Made by a program: the position numbers and the translations under genes
NCBI RefSeq assembly: GCF_000019845.1
Contig: NC_010581.1
Coordinates: 3,863,501-3,927,500, forward strand
Reading direction: 5' to 3'
Length of the DNA stretch: 64,000 nt
Source: Beijerinckia indica subsp. indica ATCC 9039
GTDB lineage: Bacteria; Pseudomonadota; Alphaproteobacteria; Rhizobiales; Beijerinckiaceae
Shown: positions 1 to 9,577 of the stretch, one piece after another
Numbering within the stretch: position 1 is the stretch's first letter
Layout: each line of letters begins with the position of its first letter
Notes under the pieces: model-generated
Database searches by the model: none
What the model was told of the DNA's origin: nothing
What the model saw: only the letters and a program-made list of their open reading frames with translations

Positions 1-226
1 GGCCATGAGCAATGAACCGGGCCACGAGCAATGAACGGCTCTTGAGTTTCGCTCAGTCTTCTAAAAAGGCGAAAAATTCGTTTTCCGCGACCTTAGATAA
101 GATCGAGGTCACGTTGGGGACGCCGCATTCCACGTCCGGGTCGGTCCGGAGTTTGATTGAAAAGGGATTTCAAACCAAAAAGGGGACACCATTTTTGGAT
201 GAATTTCATGCTGTGACCAGGAAAAT
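1..226. other. Leader region upstream of dapF, no gene supported
   Basis: No convincing coding frame. Positions 1-19 and 20-38 are an imperfect 19-bp tandem duplication (core GAGCAATGAAC in both). Positions 37-80 vaguely resemble the central hairpin of the 114-bp repeat family described elsewhere in the window (GCTCTTGA then TTTCGCTC then AAAAAGGCGAAAA), but the match is weak. A short inverted repeat TTGAAA/TTTCAA lies at 157-173. The region presumably holds the dapF promoter; no clear -35/-10 pair was found. Confidence 0.4.
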
Positions 227-232
227 TTGCCC

Positions 233-1126
233 TTGAGCGCGCTCGCAAATCGATTCGTCACCAAGATGAACGGACTTGGCAATGCCATTGTCGTCCTGGA
301 TCTGCGCGGCACCGGGATCGTGATCAGCGCCGCCGAGGCGCGCGCGATCGGCCAGGGCAAAGGCCTGCATTTCGATCAGCTCATGGTGCTGCACGATCCC
401 CTCAGCCCCGGCAGCGCCGCCTTCATGCGGATCTATAATATCGATGGTTCGCTCGCCGGCGCCTGCGGTAATGGAACACGCTGCGTCGCCTGGACATTGC
501 TCCGAGAGGATCATCGCATCGGTGCAGAACTCATGCTGGAAACGGCAGCGGGCCAGCTTGCCTGCCTCAAGCTTGCTGAGGACAGGTTTTCCGTCGATAT
601 GGGCAAGCCCGCCTTTGCCTGGGACGCCATTCCGCTCGCCCATCCCGTGCCCGATACGAATGCCGTCGATCTCGCGCGCGATCTTGCCGTCCTGCCTCCG
701 GTTGATCCCGACGCCTTGCGCAAAGCGTCCATGGTCAATATGGGCAATCCGCATGCGGTCCTGTTCGTCGCCGATCAAGACGCCTGCGATCTCGCGCTCG
801 TTGGGCCGGTCCTTGAACATCACCCGCTTTTCCCCGATCGCGCCAATATTTCGATCGCGACGGTCGTGAGCCCGGATCATATTGTCCTGAAAGTGTGGGA
901 ACGGGGAGCCGGCGCGACCTTGGCCTGCGGCTCGGCCGCTTGCGCGACTTTGGTCGCCGCCGTGCGTCATGGTCTTGCCGCGCGGGAAGCCCGGATCAGC
1001 CTGCCCGGCGGGGATCTGACCATTGCCTGGCGCGCCGCGGATGACCATGTCATCATGACCGGCCCGGTAACGTTCGAATTCACGACACGGCTCGATCCAA
1101 GCTTGTTCCAGGCGCTCGTCGCATGA
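233..1126 (+). CDS. dapF: Diaminopimelate epimerase DapF
   Basis: Interconverts LL- and meso-diaminopimelate in the cytoplasm, the last epimerisation of the lysine and peptidoglycan precursor pathway. Both catalytic cysteine contexts are present: GACGNGTRC in the N-terminal half and ACGSAAC in the C-terminal half. The length (about 297 aa) fits the family. No ATG lies at the expected N-terminus. TTG at 233 (or TTG at 227) follows AGGA at 217-220, and the frame then reads into the usual KMNGLGN start region; the ATG at 268 would cut into this conserved strand. The stop overlaps the mtaB start in ATGA, so the two are translationally coupled. Confidence 0.93.
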
Positions 1127-2430
1127 AGACCCATGCCAGCGCGGCTTGTGTCGAAACCTTGAGTTTCGGCTGCCGCCTCAATTTCGTCGAAGCGGAGACG
1201 ATGCGCCGCGCCGCCAAAGCGGCCGGATTTGAGAATCTCGTCATTGTCAATAGCTGCGCGGTGACCGCCGAGGCGACCCGCCAAACACGTCAGGCGATCC
1301 GACGCGTCAAGCGCGAGCAGCCCGAGGCGAAGATCGTGGTGACGGGCTGTGCCGCCGAGACCGAGCCGGAGCGTTTTCGCGCCATGCCCGAGGTCGGCCT
1401 TGTGCTCGGCAATGCCCGAAAAACGGAAGCGGCGACATGGCTGGCGTTGAAACACCAAGCCTCTGATCTGCCCCTGGACGCACCCCACGCGGAGGCCTTG
1501 CACCGACCACGCCTCTCACCTCAGGCGGGCACCGAGGATCACACCCGTGCTTTTCTCGCGGTGCAGAATGGCTGCGATCATCGATGCAGTTTCTGCATCA
1601 TTCCGCAGGGGCGTGGCTCGTCCCGCTCCGTCCCCCTGGACGACGCCATAGCCATGGCGCGTGACCTCGCAGCGCGGGGTTTTCTCGAAATCGTTCTCAC
1701 CGGCGTCGATCTCACATCCTATGGCTCCGATCTGCCTGACGTTCCGCGTCTCGGCGATCTGGTTCGACGAATCCTGCGCGAGGTCCCCAGCCTCCCACGC
1801 CTGCGCCTTTCCTCAATTGATTGCATCGAGGCCGATCCCGTCCTGGTGCGCTGCTTCGCCGAGGAAGAGCGACTGATGCCTTCGCTGCATCTCTCTTTAC
1901 AGGCCGGTTCGGATCTCATCCTGAAACGCATGCAGCGCCGGCATGGACGCACCGATGCCATCCGATTTTGTGCCGAATTGCGCCGTTTGCGCCCGGACAT
2001 CGCCTTTAGCGCCGATCTCATCGCCGGATTTCCGACCGAGACGGAGGCGCAATTCACCGATACGCTCGATCTGGTCGACGCCTGTGGCCTGACTTCCCTG
2101 CACGTCTTCCCTTTCTCCGCCCGGCCCGGCACGCCAGCGGCGCGCATGCCTGCCGTCGCCCCGACCATCGTTAAAGAGCGGGCGCGGCGGTTGCGGGAAA
2201 AGGGGACCCTCGCACTGGCCTCCCATCTCGGCACGCATGTCGGACACAGGCGCCGTCTCCTCAGCGAGCGCGGCGGCCTGGCCCGGACGGAAGATTTCGC
2301 ACCGGTGCGCTTGCACAATATTGCCCCTGGACGACTGGTCGAGGCCTTGATCACCGGCAGCGATGGCGAAGTCCTCCAGGGAGCCATCGTTCCTGACAGG
2401 AGTGGGTCGATGAACGCGATCCCTCTTTAA
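1123..2430 (+). CDS. mtaB: tRNA ct6A/t6A37 methylthiotransferase MtaB
   Basis: Radical-SAM methylthiotransferase that converts t6A37 to ms2t6A37 in ANN-decoding tRNAs. The N-terminal UPF0004 domain begins with [11 protein letters not shown] and has the later cysteines SCAV and GCAAE as candidate second-cluster ligands. The radical SAM motif is CDHRCSFC (about residues 150-157). A TRAM-like basic C-terminus follows. The 435-aa length suits MtaB rather than MiaB or RimO. It overlaps dapF by 4 bp; a dapF-mtaB pair is common in Rhizobiales, where ftsY often follows, but here a small membrane gene and xerD follow instead. Confidence 0.92.
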
Positions 2431-2481
2431 GAAGGGAGCAAGAGATTTCCGTTAAAAAGAGCCGTCGCTGGAGATTGATGC

Positions 2482-2628
2482 GTGCCGAGCCTCTTTCGAT
2501 TCCTTCTCACCCTCGCCATCCTTGGCGGTCTCGGCTATGCGGGCCTTTGGGCGCTGGCAACCTTCATCGAACCGCAATCACGCGAAATGAGTCAGACGAT
2601 TCCCGCCGCCCGTCTCAATACGAAATAG
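2482..2628 (+). CDS. Small single-pass membrane protein preceding xerD
   Basis: A 48-residue protein that starts with GTG at 2482, eight bases after GGAG at 2470-2473. It reads V-P-S-L-F-R-F-L-L, then one hydrophobic helix (about residues 5-27), then a short polar tail ending ARLNTK. Similar proteins of about 50 residues sit upstream of xerD in many Rhizobiales and are often mislabelled histidine kinase, though there is no kinase domain. The TAG stop overlaps the AGGA ribosome-binding site of xerD, implying coupled expression. Function is unknown. Confidence 0.75.
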   Translation: MPSLFRFLLTLAILGGLGYAGLWALATFIEPQSREMSQTIPAARLNTK

Positions 2629-2638
2629 GACTCATCCC

Positions 2639-3616
2639 TTGGCCGTCGCGCGCCAGCATTCGCTGATCGAAGCCTTTCTCGACATGATCGGCGCCGAACG
2701 CGGCGCCGCGCGCAATACGCTCGAGGCCTATGGCCGGGATCTGACCGATTATGCGCAAGCGCTTGCCGATCGAGGCAGAAGCCTTCTCGACGCGACAAGC
2801 GAGGATATCCGGCACTATCTCGGAGACCTTGAAACGCAGGGCTTGAAACCGAGCTCAAGCGCCCGCCGCCTATCGGCGATCCGGCAATTTCATCGTTTTC
2901 TCGCCTCCGAATCCCATCGCTCCGACGATCCCGCCTTGATTCTCGAAGGGCCACGCCGCAGCCGCGGCTTGCCCAAAACCCTGACCATGGCCGAGGTGGA
3001 GCGTCTCCTCACCGTCTCGAAGGAAGGTCTTGAGGATCCCGCCCGACCGCTTGGCGAAAGGGTCCGGGCGGCGCGCACCGCCTGTCTTCTGGAATTGCTC
3101 TATGCCACCGGCCTGCGTGTTTCCGAGCTGGTTTCACTGCCGGATTCCGCCATGCGTGGCGCCGACCCGCTGATCACGATTCGCGGCAAGGGCGGACGCG
3201 AGCGGCTCGTGCCGCTGCCGCCCGTGGCGCGGCGGGCGATTACATTCTATCGCGATCTCCTGCACCAGAAACACCTTGGCCTTAGCAAAGGCGGCTGGCT
3301 GTTTCCCGCCGATAGCGAAACCGGCTATCTCAGTCGGCAAGCCTTTGCCCGCGATCTCAAAGTCGTCGCCGCCGCTGCCGGGATCGATACGGCGCGGATC
3401 AGCCCGCATGTCCTGCGCCATGCCTTTGCCAGCCATTTGTTGCAAAATGGCGCCGATCTCAGAATCGTGCAGGAATTACTCGGCCATGCCGATATAGCGA
3501 CGACGCAGATCTATACGCACGTCCTTGACGAACGCATGAAAGCCATGGTGCGCGACCTCCATCCATTGGCGGAGGAAAAACCGGATCAAACGGAAAAGGC
3601 GGAAAAAGCCGTATAA
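2639..3616 (+). CDS. xerD: Site-specific tyrosine recombinase XerD
   Basis: Tyrosine recombinase of the Xer pair that resolves chromosome dimers at dif. The N-terminal SAM-like DNA-binding domain spans about residues 5-95. The catalytic domain carries the full set: R160 (ATGLRVSEL), K184 (RGKGGRER), H257 and R260 (HVLRH), H283 (LGHADI) and nucleophile Y292 (IYTH). TTG at 2639 is chosen because AGGA lies eight bases upstream and the protein then starts at the usual point. The 325-aa length is slightly above the typical 300. XerD is preferred over XerC from the sequence style and neighbourhood, but the two are hard to separate by eye. Confidence 0.88.
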   Translation: MAVARQHSLIEAFLDMIGAERGAARNTLEAYGRDLTDYAQALADRGRSLLDATSEDIRHYLGDLETQGLKPSSSARRLSAIRQFHRFLASESHRSDDPALILEGPRRSRGLPKTLTMAEVERLLTVSKEGLEDPARPLGERVRAARTACLLELLYATGLRVSELVSLPDSAMRGADPLITIRGKGGRERLVPLPPVARRAITFYRDLLHQKHLGLSKGGWLFPADSETGYLSRQAFARDLKVVAAAAGIDTARISPHVLRHAFASHLLQNGADLRIVQELLGHADIATTQIYTHVLDERMKAMVRDLHPLAEEKPDQTEKAEKAV

Positions 3617-3691
3617 AGTGCCGGAAACAGGGCAATCGGTCGCGTCTCGATCAGACGGGGCCGTCATAAAACGAGCTCCCGCTTGCCCATC

Positions 3692-3720
3692 TTGTCATCT
3701 CCATGTCATATCGCTTTCAT
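3692..3720 (+). promoter_or_regulatory. Pho box (PhoB operator) with three half-sites
   Basis: Three direct heptamers, TTGTCAT (3692-3698), ATGTCAT (3703-3709) and CTTTCAT (3714-3720), are spaced exactly 11 bp apart, as in the PhoB consensus (CTGTCAT repeated every 11 bp). The third is weaker. A CATAAA hexamer overlapping the third half-site could serve as a -10. The site lies about 245 bp upstream of pstS, in the only gap of the region with no gene, so it most likely controls the pst-phoU-phoB operon. Confidence 0.75.
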
Positions 3721-3963
3721 AAAGACCTTCTTGGATCGATCGCAAGGCCTCTGGCCCGTGGGAGCTTCCCTCCAACGAGCCGGTTCCGGCTCTTCGATCC
3801 TGGCAAGTCCGATTCTGATCGAGAATGCCTCAACGGTGGACGTCACGTGCCGGATTCCTGGAGTTGGGCACCCCTGTGAGTTGGATTTTATAGGCAAGGC
3901 CCGCTTCCCGATGACCATGTCTGCGTCCACTTTCTACGCCCTCAATCGGTGCAAAGGCATAAA

Positions 3964-5055
3964 ATGAATCTTTCGCATCTCCGCATCGTCAGGAGGACTC
4001 TGCTGACGGCGGCTGTCCTCGGGTTCACCAGCTCGCTTCTTCCGGCTTTTGCCCCTGTTCTCGATTCGGCTAAAGCCGCGGGAACCATCATCACCGGCGC
4101 GGGTGCGACCTTCCCCTTCCCGGTCTATGCCAAATGGGCCGAGGCCTATCAGAAGGAAACCGGCATCGGCATGAATTATCAGTCGATCGGTTCCGGCGGC
4201 GGCATCAAGCAGATCAAGGCCCGCACGGTGACCTTCGGCGCTACCGATGCACCGTTGCAAGCCAGTGAACTCGCCGAAGCGGGCCTGGTGCAATGGCCGC
4301 AGGTCATGGGCGGCATCGTGCCCGTGGTCAATCTCGACGGCGTGAAGCCGGGCGCTCTCGTTCTTGACGGCGAAACGCTGGCCAAGATCTTCCTCGGCAC
4401 GATCAAGACCTGGGATGATCCCGCCATCAAGGCTCTCAATCCCGGCCTGTCTCTGCCTTCCACCGCGATCGCCGTTGTGCATCGGTCGGACGGTTCCGGC
4501 ACCACCTTCAACTTCACGGATTATCTGTCCAAGGTTTCCGCGGACTGGAAGGCCAAGGTTGGCGCCTCGACCGCCATTGAATGGCCTGTCGGCATTGGCG
4601 CCAAGGGCAACGAGGGTGTGGCCAATAATGTGCTGCAGACCAAAGGCTCGATCGGCTATGTCGAATATGCCTATGCGAAGCAGAGCAGCTTGACCTTTAC
4701 CGGCCTCGTCAATCGCGAGGGCAAGCAGGTTCAGCCGACATCCGCCTCCTTCCAGGCGGCAGCGGCCAATGCCGATTGGGCCAATTCCCCTGGTTTCTAC
4801 CAGATCCTGACCAATCAGCCTGGCGCGGCCTCCTGGCCGATCACGGCGGCGACCTTCATCCTGGTGCCGAAGCAGCCCACGGACGAGCAGGCCACCGCTG
4901 CCGCGCTGAAATTCTTTGACTGGTCCTTCGCCCATGGCGCGCCGCTGGCGGAACAACTGGATTATATCCCCCTGCCGGCTTCTGTCGTCAGCCTGATCCA
5001 GAAGACCTGGGCGGCCGAGATCAAGGGCGCCAACGGCAAGCCGCTCGTCAACTGA
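3964..5055 (+). CDS. pstS: Phosphate ABC transporter substrate-binding protein PstS
   Basis: Periplasmic phosphate-binding protein of the high-affinity PstSCAB importer. A Sec signal peptide covers about residues 1-36, cleaved after AKA. The mature start [16 protein letters not shown] is typical, and GSGGGIKQI and [16 protein letters not shown] are the phosphate-contacting loops of the family. Length is 363 aa. ATG at 3964 follows AAAGG at 3953-3957; a GTG 15 bp upstream would only add a short n-region. It is the first gene of the pst operon behind the Pho box. Confidence 0.95.
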   Translation: MNLSHLRIVRRTLLTAAVLGFTSSLLPAFAPVLDSAKAAGTIITGAGATFPFPVYAKWAEAYQKETGIGMNYQSIGSGGGIKQIKARTVTFGATDAPLQASELAEAGLVQWPQVMGGIVPVVNLDGVKPGALVLDGETLAKIFLGTIKTWDDPAIKALNPGLSLPSTAIAVVHRSDGSGTTFNFTDYLSKVSADWKAKVGASTAIEWPVGIGAKGNEGVANNVLQTKGSIGYVEYAYAKQSSLTFTGLVNREGKQVQPTSASFQAAAANADWANSPGFYQILTNQPGAASWPITAATFILVPKQPTDEQATAAALKFFDWSFAHGAPLAEQLDYIPLPASVVSLIQKTWAAEIKGANGKPLVN

Positions 5056-5075
5056 AGCAGCGGACTGAAATAAAC

Positions 5076-5107
5076 AGCATGATGCGGCGAAACGCGCGCA
5101 TCATGCT
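5076..5107 (+). terminator. Intercistronic hairpin between pstS and pstC
   Basis: Perfect 11-bp inverted repeat, AGCATGATGCG (5076-5086) and CGCATCATGCT (5097-5107), with a 10-nt loop and no T-tract. This position is typical for a processing or partial-termination hairpin that lets pstS accumulate above the membrane components; that role is inferred. Confidence 0.6.
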
Positions 5108-5229
5108 TGAAATTCTCAACAATGCGCCGGACCGAAGATTCTCTTCAAAGTCCAATGCTTTCGCGGTTCCGAGCAATGAAACTGACACGAAAGTTGACAT
5201 ATGTTAGGCGCTACCAAGGGAGATGAGGA

Positions 5230-6216
5230 GTGGTCGAAATCCTGGCGGAAAGTAAGACATTTGCTCCCGCGCGAAGGGACCAGCGAGAAAGAGTTTACAA
5301 GCTCTTCAAATCCAGCGATCGCTTCTATCGGACCCTGACTTTTGCCTCGACCGTGGCGATTCTCGTCATGCTCGGCAGTGTGCTGGTCTCCCTGGTGATC
5401 GGCTCCATACCGACCTTCAGAACGTTCGGCCTCGATTTCCTGATCACCGAGACCTGGAATCCCGTCACCGACAAATATGGCGCTCTCGCGCCCATCTATG
5501 GGACGCTGCTCACGTCCTTTTTTGCAATGCTCCTTGCGCTGCCTGTCGGCATCGGCATAGCGGTTTTTCTTTCGGAACTCTGCCCGCAGCCTTTGCGGCG
5601 CCCGGTCGGCATCGCCATCGAATTGCTCGCCGGTATTCCCTCGATCATTTATGGCCTGTGGGGCCTGTTCATTCTCGCGCCCTTCCTGCAGCAGCATGTG
5701 CAGCCCGCGCTGATCGCGACGTTCGCGCCCGTGCCGATCCTCTCGACCCTCTTCGCCGGCCCTCCCTATGGCATCGGCCTGCTCACCGCCGCGCTGATCC
5801 TGGCGATTATGATCCTTCCGTTCATCACCTCGATCTCGCGCGACGTCTTCGAGACCGTCCCGGCCGTCCTGAAGGAAGCGGCCTATGGCATCGGCTGCAC
5901 CCATTGGGAAGTCATCACCAAGGTCATCATTCCCTATACGCGCACTGGCATCGCGGGTGGCGCCATGCTGGCGCTCGGCCGCGCGCTCGGCGAAACCATG
6001 GCGGTCACTTTCGTCATCGGCAACGCGCATCGGATCTCCGGCTCGCTGCTCGCGCCAGCGACCACGATTTCGGCGTCAATCGCCAATGAATTCACCGAAG
6101 CCGTCGGCGATCTCTATACGTCGGCCTTGATCAGCCTCGGTCTGATCCTGTTCGTCATTACCTTCTTTGTTCTGGCTCTGGCCCGTCTGCTCCTGATGCG
6201 AGCCGAGGGCAAGTAA
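5230..6216 (+). CDS. pstC: Phosphate ABC transporter permease PstC
   Basis: Inner-membrane permease subunit that pairs with PstA. 328 aa with about six hydrophobic helices; the ABC permease coupling loop lies around EAAYGIGCTHWEVITKVIIP, with ALGRALGETMAVTFVIGNA following. GTG at 5230 has AAGGGAG at 5215-5221. It follows pstS after a 174-bp gap with a hairpin. Confidence 0.93.
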   Translation: MVEILAESKTFAPARRDQRERVYKLFKSSDRFYRTLTFASTVAILVMLGSVLVSLVIGSIPTFRTFGLDFLITETWNPVTDKYGALAPIYGTLLTSFFAMLLALPVGIGIAVFLSELCPQPLRRPVGIAIELLAGIPSIIYGLWGLFILAPFLQQHVQPALIATFAPVPILSTLFAGPPYGIGLLTAALILAIMILPFITSISRDVFETVPAVLKEAAYGIGCTHWEVITKVIIPYTRTGIAGGAMLALGRALGETMAVTFVIGNAHRISGSLLAPATTISASIANEFTEAVGDLYTSALISLGLILFVITFFVLALARLLLMRAEGK

Positions 6217-6308
6217 GCTCCTTTTGTCGTGCACGATAATCGTTTCAGATTCTCATTGTCGGCGAACCACAGGCGGTTCGCCAAAGCCTGGCGGAAGAAA
6301 GACACATC

Positions 6309-7148
6309 ATGACGCTCTACGCCGCGCGGCGGCGCCGAAACAATGTCTGGATCGGACTCTGCTATGCCGCGACCGCCTTCGGTCTCTGCAGCCTGTGCCT
6401 GATCCTTTTCGCGCTCCTCTTCGAGGGCGCCTCCGGCCTCAGTCTGGAGGTGTTCACACAGATGACACCCTCCCCCGGCAGCGCCGGCGGACTTCTCAAT
6501 GCCATTGTCGGCAGCCTGATCCTCACCTTTCTCGGCGTCCTGATCGGCACCCCGCTCGGTGTTCTCGCCGGCACCTATATGGCCGAATATGGACGCGGCA
6601 CGAAATTCACCCTCGTGGTGCGGTTTCTCAATGATATTCTGCTCAGCGCACCGTCCATCGTCATCGGCCTGTTCATCTATCAGGTCGTGGTCGCGCCCAT
6701 GGGTCATTTTTCCGGCTTCGCCGGCGTCCTGGCGCTCGCCCTTCTGGTTATCCCGATCGTGACGCGGACCACCGAAGACATGCTGCTTTTGGTGCCGCGC
6801 CCGCTCACGGAAGCCGCGACCGCGCTCGGCATGCCACGGTCCTATGTCATCACGAAGGTCACCTATCGTGCAGCGCGCGCCGGCTTGCTCACCGGCGTAC
6901 TGCTGGCCACCGCGCGCATCAGCGGCGAGACCGCACCACTCCTGTTCACGGCCCTCAACAATCAATTCTTCAGCACCAATCTGAATGGCCCCGTGGCGAG
7001 CCTGCCCGCCATCATTTTCCAATTCGCGCTGAGCCCCTACAAGGATTGGCAGCGGCTCGCCTGGTCGGGCGCCCTGCTGATTACCTTTTCCGTCTTGGCC
7101 CTTTCCATTTTCGCCCGTGTCCTCGGCACGAGAAAGACCGCCAAATGA
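6309..7148 (+). CDS. pstA: Phosphate ABC transporter permease PstA
   Basis: Second permease subunit of the phosphate importer, 279 aa, with about six membrane helices. The coupling loop is in the segment [20 protein letters not shown], followed by [20 protein letters not shown], which is characteristic of PstA. The stop overlaps the pstB start in ATGA, so PstA and PstB are coupled. Confidence 0.93.
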   Translation: MTLYAARRRRNNVWIGLCYAATAFGLCSLCLILFALLFEGASGLSLEVFTQMTPSPGSAGGLLNAIVGSLILTFLGVLIGTPLGVLAGTYMAEYGRGTKFTLVVRFLNDILLSAPSIVIGLFIYQVVVAPMGHFSGFAGVLALALLVIPIVTRTTEDMLLLVPRPLTEAATALGMPRSYVITKVTYRAARAGLLTGVLLATARISGETAPLLFTALNNQFFSTNLNGPVASLPAIIFQFALSPYKDWQRLAWSGALLITFSVLALSIFARVLGTRKTAK

Positions 7149-7921
7149 TGTCGACGCACCCCACACCGCCGCAGAAACTGGCGATCCGCAATCTGAATTT
7201 TTTCTACGGCGATACGCTCGCCCTGAAAAACATCAGCATGCCGCTCTATGCCAACAAGGTTACCGCCTTGATCGGTCCCTCCGGCTGCGGAAAATCGACC
7301 CTCCTGCGTGTCTTGAACCGCATGTATGATCTCTATCCCCGGCAAAGGGCCGAGGGCGAGGTCCTGCTCGATGGCGAAAACATCCTGACCGCCGATCAGG
7401 ATCTCAATCTCCTGCGCTCGCGCGTCGGCATGGTCTTTCAAAAGCCGACGCCCTTTCCCATGTCCATCTATGAGAATATTGCCTTCGGCATAAGGCTTTA
7501 TGAAAAGCTGCCGAAGAGCGAACTCGATGACCGTGTGGAAGCCGCCCTGAAAGGCGGGGCGCTCTGGAATGAGGTCAAGGACAAGCTGCATTCAAGCGGT
7601 CTCGCTCTGTCGGGAGGCCAGCAGCAGCGGCTGTGCATCGCGCGCACCATCGCCATTCATCCAGAAGTCATCTTATTCGACGAACCTTGTTCGGCGCTCG
7701 ATCCTATCTCGACCGCCAAGATCGAGGAACTGATCGACGAATTGAAGTCCAGCTATACGATCATCATCGTCACCCATAATATGCAGCAGGCCGCCCGCGT
7801 CTCCGAATATACGGCCTTCATGTATCTCGGCGATCTGATCGAATTCGATGTGACCTCGCGCCTGTTCACCACGCCGGACCGGCAGGAGACACAGAATTAC
7901 ATCACCGGCCGTTTTGGCTGA
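7145..7921 (+). CDS. pstB: Phosphate ABC transporter ATP-binding protein PstB
   Basis: Cytoplasmic ATPase of the PstSCAB importer, 258 aa. Walker A is GPSGCGKST, the ABC signature is LSGGQQQRL, and Walker B is [13 protein letters not shown], with the switch histidine in [11 protein letters not shown] at 7145 overlaps the pstA stop; in-frame sequence further upstream lies inside pstA and is not family-like. Confidence 0.95.
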   Translation: MMSTHPTPPQKLAIRNLNFFYGDTLALKNISMPLYANKVTALIGPSGCGKSTLLRVLNRMYDLYPRQRAEGEVLLDGENILTADQDLNLLRSRVGMVFQKPTPFPMSIYENIAFGIRLYEKLPKSELDDRVEAALKGGALWNEVKDKLHSSGLALSGGQQQRLCIARTIAIHPEVILFDEPCSALDPISTAKIEELIDELKSSYTIIIVTHNMQQAARVSEYTAFMYLGDLIEFDVTSRLFTTPDRQETQNYITGRFG

Positions 7922-7990
7922 ATTTTTCCGCGCCGTTTTCGGCGCCGCCAGCCCGTTCACGGCGAGGCACACCATTCGAGGAAGAGCCCT

Positions 7991-8722
7991 ATGTCCGAAT
8001 CCACGATCACCAGCCATACCGTTCGGGCCTACGACACGGAGCTCGAGATTCTCGGCCGCAAAATCGCCGAAATGGGCGGCATAGCGGAAAAAATGCTGGC
8101 GGACGCCATGGACGCCTTGACCGATCTCGATCGGGATCTCGCCATCAGAACGGTCGAAAATGATCCGCGCCTCGACCTGCTCCAGCGCGATATCGAGGAA
8201 CAGGCCATCCTGACCATCGCCAAACGGCAACCGCTGGCGGTGGATCTCAGGGAAATCATTGCCACGATCAGGATCTCCGGCGATCTCGAACGGGTCGGTG
8301 ATCTCGCCAAAAACATCGCCAAGCGCGCCATCAAACTGTCCACGGAAATGCGGATTCCGCGCGCCCTCATCGGCCTCAAGAGCATGCATGAGACCGCCTC
8401 CCTCCTTCTGAAGGACGTCCTCGACGCCTATGCCCTGCGCGATGCCGAACGGGCGCGCGCGGTCTGGACCCGCGATGCCGAACTCGACGCGCTCGAGGAT
8501 TCGGTGTTTCGCGACCTCCTCACCTTCATGATGGAAGATCCCCGCAATATTTCCTTCTGCACGCATCTCCTGTTCTGTTCGAAGAATATCGAGCGGATCG
8601 GCGATCATTCCACCAATATCGCCGAAACAGTGGTCTATCTCGTTACCGGAGAAACATTGCCGACCGAACGTCCCAAGGGTCGGCCCGATCTTTCCGACTT
8701 CTCGACAACGGTGTCCGCATGA
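7991..8722 (+). CDS. phoU: Phosphate signalling regulator PhoU
   Basis: PhoU links the Pst transporter to the Pho two-component system and helps hold it in the inhibited state when phosphate is sufficient. 243 aa, all-helical, with the two repeated PhoU three-helix bundles; metal-site motifs are EVENDPRLD-like (TVENDPRLD) in the first half and ERIGDHSTNIAE in the second. Start ATG has GAGGAAG upstream. The stop overlaps phoB in ATGA. A small GC hairpin at 7930-7945 separates it from pstB. Confidence 0.95.
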   Translation: MSESTITSHTVRAYDTELEILGRKIAEMGGIAEKMLADAMDALTDLDRDLAIRTVENDPRLDLLQRDIEEQAILTIAKRQPLAVDLREIIATIRISGDLERVGDLAKNIAKRAIKLSTEMRIPRALIGLKSMHETASLLLKDVLDAYALRDAERARAVWTRDAELDALEDSVFRDLLTFMMEDPRNISFCTHLLFCSKNIERIGDHSTNIAETVVYLVTGETLPTERPKGRPDLSDFSTTVSA

Positions 8723-9477
8723 ACCAGACAGCAGAGGTTTCCAGCAAGAGCAGCAATTCCGCGCGCAACAAAACATCGACCGCGACGACGCGCATTCTCC
8801 TCGTCGAGGACGAGGCCGCTTTGAGCACACTGCTCACCTATAATCTCGAGGCCGAGGGCTTCGAGGTCGAGAGCCTTGAGTGCGGCGACGAGGCCGAGGC
8901 CCGTCTCGATGAAAGCCTGCCTGATCTCGTCCTTCTCGACTGGATGCTGCCCGGTGTCTCCGGCCTTGAAATCTGCCGCCGCATCCGTGCGCGCGAGAAG
9001 ACACGGGCGCTGCCGATCATCATGCTGACGGCGCGCGGCGAGGAAAGCGAAAAGATCCGGGGGCTCGCGACGGGCGCCGATGATTATATCGTCAAGCCTT
9101 TCTCGGTGCCCGAATTGATGGCGCGTGTCCGCGCCCTGTTGCGCCGCTCGCGACCAGACCGTATCACCGGCCTGCTCACCGCCGGTGATCTCTCACTCGA
9201 TCGGGAGAATTGGCGTGTCCATCGCGGCGAGCGGCATGTCCATCTCGGACCGACCGAATTCCGCCTGCTCGATCATCTGATGGGCCGGCCAGGCCGCGTC
9301 TTTTCCCGCGCGCAATTGCTGGACGGCGTCTGGGGCGAGGCGGCGGAGATCGACGAGCGCACCGTCGATGTCCATGTCGGGCGCCTGCGCAAGGCCTTGT
9401 CGATCGGCGAGGAACAGGACCCCATCCGCACGGTGCGCGGCGCCGGCTATTCCTTCGACGAGCATTTCGGCAAATAA
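8719..9477 (+). CDS. phoB: Phosphate regulon response regulator PhoB
   Basis: OmpR-family response regulator expected to bind the Pho box at 3692-3720. The receiver domain (about residues 24-140) has acidic residues E30/D31, phospho-acceptor D74 (LLDWML) and K126 (IVKPF). The winged-helix DNA-binding domain (about 155-250) ends RTVRGAGYSF. An extra serine- and threonine-rich N-terminal stretch of about 24 residues precedes the receiver domain. It is the last gene of the operon. A cognate phoR is not adjacent. Confidence 0.9.
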   Translation: MNQTAEVSSKSSNSARNKTSTATTRILLVEDEAALSTLLTYNLEAEGFEVESLECGDEAEARLDESLPDLVLLDWMLPGVSGLEICRRIRAREKTRALPIIMLTARGEESEKIRGLATGADDYIVKPFSVPELMARVRALLRRSRPDRITGLLTAGDLSLDRENWRVHRGERHVHLGPTEFRLLDHLMGRPGRVFSRAQLLDGVWGEAAEIDERTVDVHVGRLRKALSIGEEQDPIRTVRGAGYSFDEHFGK

Positions 9478-9488
9478 TTTTGAAAAAA

Positions 9489-9525
9489 GCGTGTTTTCCC
9501 GATTCACCCAATCGGGAAAACACGC
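9489..9525 (+). terminator. Terminator downstream of phoB
   Basis: Perfect 16-bp stem: GCGTGTTTTCCCGATT (9489-9504) pairs with AATCGGGAAAACACGC (9510-9525) around a 5-nt loop, followed by CTCTTTA and preceded by an A-tract. It can therefore serve both phoB (+) and the convergent gene at 9578-10717 (-). Confidence 0.85.
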
Positions 9526-9546
9526 CTCTTTACGCGAAGCTCGTTT

Positions 9547-9577
9547 TACCAAAGGTCATTCATTATGACCGTTGGTA
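9547..9577. repeat. Solo hairpin related to the 114-bp repeat family
   Basis: TACCAAAGGTCAT (9547-9559) and ATGACCGTTGGTA (9565-9577) form a 13-bp stem with one mismatch and a 5-nt loop. The arms match the first hairpin and outer ends of the three full 114-bp repeats (24425, 39992, 52990). The left arm is of the AAAGG type and the right arm of the CCGTT type, which explains the mismatch. It is probably an internally deleted or minimal copy. It lies between convergent genes. Confidence 0.65.
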
